Assembly (NCBI GenBank): GCA_024699605.1
Contig: JAILPJ010000058.1
Location: forward strand, 1-60,379
Direction: 5' to 3'
Origin: Desulfovibrio sp.
Lineage (GTDB): Bacteria > Desulfobacterota > Desulfovibrionia > Desulfovibrionales > Desulfovibrionaceae
DNA: 60,379 nt
In this document: positions 53,297 to 60,379 of the stretch, piece after piece
How the letters are laid out: every line of letters begins with the position of its first letter
How positions within the stretch are numbered: the first letter of the stretch is position 1
Program-made: the position numbers and the translations under genes
The notes under the pieces: model-generated
Databases searched by the model: none
The model's input: only the letters and a program-made list of their open reading frames with translations
What the model was told of the DNA's origin: nothing

Positions 53297-53756
53297 TTAG
53301 AGCAATTTTCATGCAACAGAATATTTGACGGCGCATTGATGATGATCCAGTCGGCAAAAGGGGGAAAGATAAACGCCTTACCGTGCTTTTCTGATTTCAA
53401 CAAGGTCGAGGCGGGGTCAACCAGAATATGACAGGAAATCTTTTAATAGAGCCAATCTAAAAATTTTGCTAATTTTAGATGCCCCCAAAAATGCCCCCAG
53501 ATTTTTAGACTAGGAATTATGGGATTTTTTGGCACATTTTTTGCATATAACAATTTTCTTCGAATTGCAGCTCATCAAGACAGCCAACATCGACGATACC
53601 GTTGTCTACAATGGTTCGCTATAATCTTGATTTCGAACATATCTGAACGAAGCCTAAAGGGTTAAAGGAAAGAATTCTCTGATTCTGGCGAGTGACCTTT
53701 TTCAAGAAATCACCATAGCGTCCTGACAAGGAGAATTGGAAGAACTGACAGTTCCT
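53297..53756. other. AT-rich region with att-like repeats
   Basis: No gene is seen. 53455-53498 holds an 8-bp inverted repeat atctaaaa / ttttagat and two direct copies of atgccccc (53479 and 53491) five bases apart. Such clusters occur near integrase attachment sites, but no integrase is present. Confidence 0.3.
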
Positions 53757-53828
53757 ATGATCGCAACAATCGTGACCTTATCTGTTATAGGGATTGTAGT
53801 GTTGCTATATGCAAAATATTCTCCCTAA
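53757..53828 (+). CDS. Possible 23-residue hydrophobic microprotein
   Basis: ATG to TAA encodes MIATIVTLSVIGIVVLLYAK plus three residues, one membrane helix. AAGGAG lies 23 nt upstream, and the gap contains a hairpin gaact-gac-agttc that would bring it to about 9 nt. No second copy was found, so coding is uncertain. Confidence 0.3.
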   Translation: MIATIVTLSVIGIVVLLYAKYSP

Positions 53829-54020
53829 TTTTCACAAACTCACCCAGAATTAGCTATTATTGCACATAGGAAATATTCTAAACGTTTGTGTTGAAGTCAA
53901 TATCGCAGTTAGCACTCATACGAAAACAAACTGAGATATCCATATAGTCTCTGGGGTTATCATGGGTATGTTTGGCATATGGTGCTATAACCGTGCGCTT
54001 ACTATTAAGAGAGGTGACAA

Positions 54021-54107
54021 ATGAGCACATACTATTACATCTTGATTATTAGCGTAATTGTTATGCCGTGCCTGTTCATCGGGCACCGCAAAGACTGGAT
54101 TAAGTAA
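54021..54107 (+). CDS. 28-residue one-helix microprotein, copy 2
   Basis: ATG follows GAGAGGTG. The product begins MSTYYYILIISVIVMPCLFI and ends GHRKDWIK. It is homologous to the microprotein at 48080 in length, sequence and ribosome-binding site. Single membrane helix with a positive, aromatic end. It lies alone in AT-rich DNA between broken HigBA and the SapC-like gene. Function unknown. Confidence 0.6.
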   Translation: MSTYYYILIISVIVMPCLFIGHRKDWIK

Positions 54108-54226
54108 AATTGAGCTTGGGGTCAATTAGCGCAGCGATAGAACTTGGCACTCTGACGCATGTAGTCTTTATTGTCATCAAATGTGGATTGATCACATAAC
54201 CATGCTGGCAAGCGAGATTGACTATA

Positions 54227-54337
54227 ATGAGCACACGGACTAAGAGCTCTGATATGGAAGCTTCGATGATGGTTGGTATTGCCTTTACCGTTACAATCAG
54301 CGTTGTGAACTATATGTATACGTACAGAAAACAATGA
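54227..54337 (+). CDS. Possible 36-residue one-helix microprotein
   Basis: ATG 54227 starts a frame with a polar lead (MSTRTKSSDME) and a hydrophobic core (VGIAFTVTISVVNYMYTY) ending RKQ. No clear Shine-Dalgarno. It is between copy 2 of the 28-residue microprotein and a terminator. Kept as a low-confidence candidate. Confidence 0.25.
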   Translation: MSTRTKSSDMEASMMVGIAFTVTISVVNYMYTYRKQ

Positions 54338-54477
54338 AAAATAGTTTATTCAGTTATACTCAGGCTCTTAGATTACTGAGGCCACACATATAACCTTCTC
54401 CTACGCAGACATACCCAAGTACATTCTTGCCATAGACAGTCTCAGAATTTGCAAAATCCGTGAGCCAAAATAAAGTT

Positions 54478-54503
54478 TAAGCCCCTCTTGTGAGGGGCTT
54501 TTG
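54478..54503 (+). terminator. Rho-independent terminator
   Basis: Stem gcccctc (54481-54487) / gaggggc (54492-54498) with flanking AA/TTTT. It ends plus-strand transcription of the microprotein region. Confidence 0.85.
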
Positions 54504-54523
54504 TTGGCTGTGTCAGCAAAGCT

Positions 54524-54607
54524 CTTCCAATCAAAATTCATGCCAAATCAAAATCTATGCCACACAAAAATCGTGCCATATCAAAAAATGTGCCAAAGCT
54601 AAATTGC
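54524..54607 (+). repeat. Degenerate 17-bp tandem repeat
   Basis: TGCCA recurs at 54541, 54558, 54574 and 54591, each followed by an A-rich tract (consensus tgccaaatcaaaatcta); a fifth, weaker copy starts at 54524. The open frame across it is cysteine- and lysine-rich and does not look like a gene. Confidence 0.65.
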
Positions 54608-54881
54608 TTGAATTAGTGAATGTCTCCAGATGCAAAATATGTGCCAAGAATAGGAACAAACTAGATCGATTTCTGCAAATGCATTTCTCATGCCAAGTAC
54701 GATTCTATAACAGCACAAATTTTGCTTATGCAAAATCCATGCTTAATGACATAGCCTTTTACCTTACCCTTTGCAACGCCAGTCTATCAAACTTCAGCCT
54801 CGCATTACCGAGACAGAGACCAAAAGTCCTCAACCAAAAGATAAAAGTACACATGGAACTGCTGAGTTATACATACGCCGC

Positions 54882-55634
54882 TTATTGAACTGGAGCTCCT
54901 TTTGCCGACTGAGGGCAAGACGGGTCTTCGAGCAAAAGACGCAAATGGCGCATACTCTGCCAGTGGGCATAGAGCAGTTCCATAAGGCCGTTCTTCACCC
55001 AATGTCCTAGGGTTTCATCAGGCAACGAAAAAACTTTTTCACTGTCTGCACAACGCAGACCGCCGACATTCTTGTCCATTCCATTGTAATGGACAGTCAC
55101 CATGCGCTCGCGCAGGCAGTCCTGTTCAATGAGCTCAGCCATAATTTTGTTCATGGTAGACTGCCGGCGGTATTGGGTGGCAAGAGCATTTTCGATGCGG
55201 GCCAGCGTTTCAGTGGGACCTCCGTTGTCGTCAAAAAGCCGCTGGCCATTTTCCTGATGAAAATGCGGGGCATTCTCTTCAATGCCAATAGCGTATCCGG
55301 GGCTTTGATCTTCTCCATTCTCACTTTTTTCTGAAAAACTAGCCTTAACGATGGAAAACGGATAATTGGAGATCAGGAGCGGCAAATAAGGAGCTTTCCA
55401 CTGTCCCTGATCATCCACGAAAACGTTTACGCCGCCTAGGCCAAGCAGGGCATGGGGCATAGCGTTCCTTTTATCAGGGAAAATGATGGGAAAACAAAGA
55501 GCCGCCTGAGGCAGCTCAAAAGGAAGAAGAGGAACCGCACTCTGCTTAGCGAAAAAAGAGAAATCATCAAGAGGCGAGTAGGTCAGAAACAGATGCTTCT
55601 TACCGCTTAAGACAGTAATATTCTGCTTATCCAT
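54882..55634 (-). CDS. SapC-family protein
   Basis: The 250-residue product matches the SapC family by pattern: HLFLTYSPLDDFSFFAKQSA, VPLLPFELPQAALCFPIIF, LLGLGGVNVFVDDQGQWKAP and YLPLLISNYPFSI. The C-terminal part has NKIMAELIEQDCLRERMVTV and SLPDETLGHWVKNGLMELLY. SapC takes its name from the S-layer locus of Campylobacter; its molecular role is unclear. It is next to the large S-layer/RTX-like gene on the same strand, fitting a shared surface-layer function. Confidence 0.75.
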   Translation of the reverse strand: MDKQNITVLSGKKHLFLTYSPLDDFSFFAKQSAVPLLPFELPQAALCFPIIFPDKRNAMPHALLGLGGVNVFVDDQGQWKAPYLPLLISNYPFSIVKASFSEKSENGEDQSPGYAIGIEENAPHFHQENGQRLFDDNGGPTETLARIENALATQYRRQSTMNKIMAELIEQDCLRERMVTVHYNGMDKNVGGLRCADSEKVFSLPDETLGHWVKNGLMELLYAHWQSMRHLRLLLEDPSCPQSAKGAPVQ

Positions 55635-56147
55635 ATATCATTCCTTAATTGGATAAAGGTTGATCTTCATTTTTTTTAAGGACATATAGAGCAAAAGGAT
55701 TGATCCGGCAAAAACGAATAAGGATTAAGAAATAAACAAGGAAAAGCCAGTATTATCTCGAAAAGAAATCAATCTCTCGGCAAAAGTGCTGCATGATTTG
55801 CCATTATACCAAATCAAATTTTCTTTACGAAAATGCGATATGTAAAAAAAATTATTAAACATGCTTTGGTGTTGATTATCCATAATACTCGATAAGCAGT
55901 TTTTTCCTTTAGGCTGCGTTCGCCAGAAGTGTTAATTATTTTAGAGACTGCTCAGAGTTTACGAGGCGTAGTCGCCTTAAAGATCAACAATGCGCATAGA
56001 CCTAACCAATCGCCCCTTTTTCATCGGGATCAATACTATTTGCAATCATAGCCTTCATTTACTATCCCATCTACATGCAACATACAAAACCGGCGGAAGA
56101 AACTTAAATCAAAGCTTACCTTTTTCCTTTTCCAACAGATGAAAAGG
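55635..56147. other. AT-rich gene-free stretch between the S-layer-like and SapC-like genes
   Basis: No gene with a ribosome-binding site is seen on either strand. It probably carries the promoter of the SapC-like gene on the minus strand; no confident box was identified. Confidence 0.4.
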
Positions 56148-56181
56148 AACCCGCCGGGGGTCGAAAAACACCCGGCGGGTT
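56148..56181 (-). terminator. Terminator of the S-layer-like gene
   Basis: Stem aacccgccggg (56148-56158) / cccggcgggtt (56171-56181). On the minus strand CCTTTTC follows. It lies 41 bp after the stop. Confidence 0.85.
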
Positions 56182-56222
56182 AGAATCAAACTTATCTATT
56201 ACAAGTTGTTAAAAACTACCGA

Positions 56223-59200
56223 CTATACAACAGGCGTGTCAACAAGCTGGAGATCTTCCGTTCCAACGCCAACAAGATTGACGCTTGTAATATCAGCATT
56301 AGTAGCAGGGTCGTTATCGTATGCGGCATTGTTATCAAAAGTCAGTGAACCTTCAACTTTATAGGTAAAGTCTGAGCCCTTACCTACAGCGGTTCCTGCG
56401 TTTTTGGTCACCAACACCGCATTGAGCACAACATTGTCACCAGCTTTGTCAGTTGTCTCAACCAAAACCACGGCTTGTGCCGAGTCGGAATCTTTTACAG
56501 TGGAAGAATCGAATTTCGTGATTTTTTGCAACACTGCTTTAGCTTCAGAATCACTCAAAACGCCATCGCCACCTTTTTCTGTATTTCCATCATATTTCCA
56601 ATGATAAATGGTTGCGCTATCCTTGGTCAAGGTAGCGAAACTATCATCGGCAAGAACCTTAGCGGGCTGATCTTTACCGAGTAAATGCCCCACATTTATC
56701 ATATCTGGAGCTGGTTTTCCAGGAACAGCAGCGGCGGCGGCTGTACCTGCTGTGGTAGCAGAAGCTTTATATTCGAAGTCATAGACCGTGTCATCACCGA
56801 AACCACTTGTGAGATCGATCACATCTTTAAGAGTGTTGTGTCCGAGGGCGATAAGGTCATTTCCAGCGCTTGCTTCAACAACAACCTGTGTATTCACATT
56901 GTCTGCCAGATTGTCCGTCGGATCGCCATTATAATTAAGAGTGTTGGTGGCATCCCATCCATATTTGTTATCGCCATTTCCATACGCTTTATCTACAGTT
57001 GTCGCAGAACTATCGAAAATCTGACTTGTGTTAAGCGTTACTGGTTTTGCCGCGCCATCTGACATATGGAAAGTTATTGAAAGATCTTTACCATCAACCT
57101 TACCATTAAGTAAGGATTCGACAATAAGGCTATGACCGGCTCCATCCTTGGCAGCAATCACATCGCTCAAAGCATGTCCATGCATTGCGGATGTATCGTT
57201 ATTAATGGCATCAATAATCGCATGGTTGATTTGTTCGGCTGTTAAATATGTATGACCGTCAACCTTAGCATAATATTTGCCATCTGAACCTGATGTCACA
57301 GCAAAGTCGTCAAACTCTGCTTTAGCGTGGAAACCTTGGTATTTGACATCAACCCAGAATTTTTGCATACCTTTAAACGTAGTAGCATCGGCTTTCACAA
57401 AATTGAAGGTAGAGAGGCCACTCTTGATATCGTTATTGAGGGTTGCGCCATCAAAATAAGTCTTCGCGATTGTTCTGTCTGTAGCGTTGAAGACTATTAC
57501 TGCATTGTATTTATCTGCGCCAGCAAGAACTCCTTTGTTAAGTTCCTCTGCTCCACCGGTAAAGAGGTCTATTTGATTGGCATACACCTTATCATTTCCA
57601 GCGCCAGCATTAATTATTACTGATCCATCGCCCTGTTGAGCATTTGCATTATATTTTGGGGCTTGTGTATAGAACCATACAGTATCATTTCCATCTTCAG
57701 TATTGATGGCCACGTTCTGCAAATATTTCTGGTTATAGGCCTGATTGGCAGACATAGCCTTATAGTTAAAGGCTACCAGGTCATCACCCTTAGCTGTATT
57801 GATGTTCAGCTCGAAATCTACGTCAGCGGCAATGCCTCCGTTAACGTCCATATTGACCGTGTCGTTGCCGTTACCTGTGAAATAGGAGAACGCACCATCA
57901 TATTTCTCGTTAGCAAGAGGGGCGAACATCTTGTCAATGTAGCGTTCACCATCGACAGATTTGAAGTACTTGTCGTAAGAATCAGCTGTAATTGTTGCGC
58001 CAATATTGATATCACCGTCGTAATCAGTGGCATCAAACACAGCGACATCTTTCAGGCCTGTCGTACCTGTTGTATCCGCATCCAGCAATCTGGCAGGATC
58101 GGCCCAGGTCAAATTATCAGACTTATAAGAACCAATATCATCAAGCTTTCCATTCCAGGTACCGATGAAGAGCTGGCCGGCCTGATCTTCAGCATTGTTG
58201 GCAAGAGCCTTAACGTTTCCAATCACGCCGTCGCCATTGATGTCACGCCCCTGAACTGTGACCATACGCAACGTGTTGTTTGTTGAAAAAAGACCCTTGA
58301 GCCAAGAGCCCTCGTCAACATACACATCCATGCGCTCAACACCACTACGAAAAGACATAGAACCGATCTCAAGCTCACCACCTTCGGAGCCTTTGAGCAT
58401 ATCGTTGGGGAGGCAGTTCGGATAAGCATCGTTCCACTGAACGCGGGCGACGTTATCCAGCTCAACATCGACCTGAATGAGCGGGCAGGTGGTGCTTTCG
58501 GCTTCATGTACACCCCAAACGATGCCACCAAGGGCTGGCACCATACCAGTGCTAACACCCCAACCCGTTCCAGGATGGGCAACCGGATCAGCATCAATGA
58601 CGCCGTCTACGGATTTAATGACGATATACTGACCCATATCGCTGGCGTAATTCTGATTGCCAACTTTTGCCACCGCATCGTATTGAGCTCCAAGCTCAAC
58701 AGAGAACTTGCCCTTCATGGAAGGATGGGCAGACTCATAATCGGCCAGGGCGTGCTCGAACGCAGTCAGCAGAGTAGCGTAAGTTGCCGAAGAGCCAGTG
58801 TAAAGGGCCTTATCTTCTGCACGAAAAGCGAATGTCTCAAGATCGCCGTCGTCATCACCGCTGTACCAGAACTTGAACATATCAAAAGGCTGTTCAGTCA
58901 AAGGATTAGCGTTGTTCTGCGCGTTTTTGACGTCCATGAGCTCGATTTGCAGGGTACCGCTCGTTTCCGCCGCCTTGGCTTTCAAGTGCTGCGGATCAAA
59001 GTACACGTAAAAACCCACATTCGGATCGGCGTCTGCGAAACGAACCACGGTTTCACTGGAATTATGACGGATGTCTTCAATGGAAAGGGCGGCGCGGCTG
59101 TTATCTGAGCCAATGGTCATTTCTGTGCCATCGGCAACGATGATACGGTCGGCGTCAATGTAGGCGCTAACAGTAGCTGGGGATGTGGTAGGAGTATGGT

Positions 59201-60047
59201 AGTTGTAGTTATTGTTAATTTCTGAGCGAAAGAGCACTTTCTCAACGTTGGTTACAGTAGGCTCAAGCTTTCCCGCTCCCTGAGACGCATTTACACGCGC
59301 ATAGAGGGTGTCTTGGCCGCCAAGGCCATCAACTTTGTCTTCACTCTGCAACGTGCCAAGCTCGGCGCTGAAGTAATCATCGTAGGTATCGTCTACAGTA
59401 ATGACACCAGTAGCTTCATCAAAATGGGGATCTCCGATTGTGCCAGCAAGATCATCTATCTTTGTTGTCAGCGCCTGACTTACTCCACCGTGTGAAGCAG
59501 GAGAAATAGTAAGGCCTTCGCTCTGGCCATAGCTGAAGTAATGCTGAACTGGATTCAAATTGGCGGCCTTGAAAGCATCCAGCAACTGATCCATTGTATA
59601 GCTAGGATCTGTCACTTTCATTTGAGCAAGTTTGGCATCCATGTATTTGCTAGTATTAAAATTAGCGTTTGGATCAATACCTTCTTTCATGCCATATTTC
59701 AGGTAATGATCCCATGCACTCAAGCCTACTTTTGCAAAAGCAGCTTTTATAAATTGCACTTGAGAGTCTGTTACTTGTTCAACATATTTAACATTGTAAT
59801 AATCAGCAGCTTTGCTCTGGAAGTAATAATCAACGTCAAAGTAGCTGTCAGGACTTACATTCTCCGCATGACCATATTTGTTAAAATGAGCATATAAGCT
59901 ATCTGCGGAATCGGGATCATACCCACAATCCTTGAACATTTGTTTCAGTCCGTTCATGGACAGATTTTCATAGCCTACCTGCTCTCTCATAACCTCAAGT
60001 TTGCTTGTGAGATAATAAGATTTGTCAAACCATTTAGGTGCAGCCAT
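56223..60047 (-). CDS. Large RTX/S-layer-like secreted protein
   Basis: The 1274-residue acidic product has no N-terminal signal peptide. Residues 5-180 hold repeats of the type YY...HYxxYGxxEGxxPNxxF (WDHYLKYGMKEGIDPNANF, PVQHYFSYGQSEGL), common at the start of big RTX and S-layer proteins. From 210 on come RTX-like calcium patches: VDGLGGQDTLYARVN, TGNGNDTVNMDVNGG, NAGAGNDKVYANQ and TSGFGDDTVYDF. An Ala/Pro stretch lies near 1100, and the end is aliphatic. Type I secretion is inferred; no transporter is in the window. GGAGG precedes the ATG. Probably an abundant surface protein. Confidence 0.78.
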   Translation of the reverse strand: MAAPKWFDKSYYLTSKLEVMREQVGYENLSMNGLKQMFKDCGYDPDSADSLYAHFNKYGHAENVSPDSYFDVDYYFQSKAADYYNVKYVEQVTDSQVQFIKAAFAKVGLSAWDHYLKYGMKEGIDPNANFNTSKYMDAKLAQMKVTDPSYTMDQLLDAFKAANLNPVQHYFSYGQSEGLTISPASHGGVSQALTTKIDDLAGTIGDPHFDEATGVITVDDTYDDYFSAELGTLQSEDKVDGLGGQDTLYARVNASQGAGKLEPTVTNVEKVLFRSEINNNYNYHTPTTSPATVSAYIDADRIIVADGTEMTIGSDNSRAALSIEDIRHNSSETVVRFADADPNVGFYVYFDPQHLKAKAAETSGTLQIELMDVKNAQNNANPLTEQPFDMFKFWYSGDDDGDLETFAFRAEDKALYTGSSATYATLLTAFEHALADYESAHPSMKGKFSVELGAQYDAVAKVGNQNYASDMGQYIVIKSVDGVIDADPVAHPGTGWGVSTGMVPALGGIVWGVHEAESTTCPLIQVDVELDNVARVQWNDAYPNCLPNDMLKGSEGGELEIGSMSFRSGVERMDVYVDEGSWLKGLFSTNNTLRMVTVQGRDINGDGVIGNVKALANNAEDQAGQLFIGTWNGKLDDIGSYKSDNLTWADPARLLDADTTGTTGLKDVAVFDATDYDGDINIGATITADSYDKYFKSVDGERYIDKMFAPLANEKYDGAFSYFTGNGNDTVNMDVNGGIAADVDFELNINTAKGDDLVAFNYKAMSANQAYNQKYLQNVAINTEDGNDTVWFYTQAPKYNANAQQGDGSVIINAGAGNDKVYANQIDLFTGGAEELNKGVLAGADKYNAVIVFNATDRTIAKTYFDGATLNNDIKSGLSTFNFVKADATTFKGMQKFWVDVKYQGFHAKAEFDDFAVTSGSDGKYYAKVDGHTYLTAEQINHAIIDAINNDTSAMHGHALSDVIAAKDGAGHSLIVESLLNGKVDGKDLSITFHMSDGAAKPVTLNTSQIFDSSATTVDKAYGNGDNKYGWDATNTLNYNGDPTDNLADNVNTQVVVEASAGNDLIALGHNTLKDVIDLTSGFGDDTVYDFEYKASATTAGTAAAAAVPGKPAPDMINVGHLLGKDQPAKVLADDSFATLTKDSATIYHWKYDGNTEKGGDGVLSDSEAKAVLQKITKFDSSTVKDSDSAQAVVLVETTDKAGDNVVLNAVLVTKNAGTAVGKGSDFTYKVEGSLTFDNNAAYDNDPATNADITSVNLVGVGTEDLQLVDTPVV

Positions 60048-60379
60048 TTAAAGAATCCTCCAGAGGAAATTAAGATTAGGAAATTGAGCCTCGCCCCTTG
60101 GTCAACCTAGACAAGAGGCTAACCGGTAATGGTAAGTATCGATCGTCTCCCACAGCTTTTCTTGGTCGGGTACCAACCGACTCGAAAACCAAGGGGTGCC
60201 ATGCAAAGGGTACCGATCTTTGCACAACACAGAACGAACTTGACCATAGCTCAAATTATGAAGGAAAGACACAGAAGCTCGGTGTCCTCGAACCTGAGGA
60301 ATTCACCCTTGTGTTTCTCCTGTTGACTTGAAACCAAATTGTTCTTGAGAGTTTTTGCTCTGACCAGGTTGCTGACACC
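60048..60379. other. Leader and upstream region of the S-layer-like gene
   Basis: No gene is seen. The Shine-Dalgarno GGAGG is at the 5' edge of the coding region on the minus strand. GGTACC occurs twice in a structured part (60165-60215). No confident promoter was found, and the window ends here. Confidence 0.4.

Noticed and set aside
52330-54610. CRISPR array
   Set aside because: The repeats are either two long copies or a 17-bp degenerate tandem without unique spacers, and no cas genes are present.
54490-54888. A 132-codon frame over the TGCCA array
   Set aside because: Low-complexity repeat DNA, starts inside a terminator, and shows no conserved pattern.

Overview
The window looks like a chromosome segment from a sulfate-reducing delta-proteobacterium of the Desulfovibrionaceae type. 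This is inferred from gene content and order: a molybdenum/tungsten-pterin cluster, fused ispDF next to fadD, flagellar fliK-flgD among glycosyltransferases, a siroheme/heme operon (precorrin-2 dehydrogenase, cytochrome-assembly protein, hemA), and a dxs-ispA-xseB-xseA-proS-ispG string. No tRNA, rRNA or CRISPR array was seen.

Layout. 1-7702: end of a ferredoxin, a shortened aldehyde:ferredoxin-oxidoreductase-like protein, a GNAT-type acyltransferase and a ThiF-type adenylyltransferase on +, facing three MoeA paralogs on - (one fused to a periplasmic-binding-protein-like domain). 7703-8612: a decayed DUF1640-type gene and otherwise empty DNA. 8613-24616: ispDF, fadD, STAS, FapA-like, two CgeB-like and two GT9 glycosyltransferases around fliK and flgD, then a large MscS channel; the sugar transferases probably modify the flagellum or cell surface. 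24617-27301: accessory patch with a GC-rich relic, a DUF3795 relic, an orphan immunity protein and a toxin-antitoxin pair. 27302-45825: housekeeping (cpoB, xerC, rnc, fliC, malic enzyme, siroheme/heme genes, tilS, isoprenoid genes, DNA repair, proS). 46122-47830: FlgO-like secreted proteins. 47831-56147: gene-poor accessory region with a nuclease, tiny hydrophobic ORFs, a duplicated small-RNA/peptide unit around an Rpn-type nuclease, a broken HigBA, and a SapC-like gene. 56148-60379: a 1274-residue RTX/S-layer-like protein.

The two most interesting signals are not ordinary genes. (1) At least seven genes (fadD, cpoB, rnc, the ccsA-like gene, hemA, xseB and a FlgO-cluster gene) have their Shine-Dalgarno separated from the start codon by 24-49 nt, and in each that gap is a perfect or near-perfect hairpin. 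Removing the hairpin restores a normal spacing of 4-11 nt. Four of them share primary sequence, while the other three keep the shape with different bases. This suggests a recurrent looped-out ribosome-binding-site architecture. (2) A 340-bp unit occurs twice (50539-50877 and 52330-52672). Each copy holds a promoter, a strong Shine-Dalgarno, a 22-residue hydrophobic peptide resembling Ibs-type type I toxins, a highly structured 3' region and a terminator. A second pair of 28-residue one-helix microproteins lies at 48080 and 54021.
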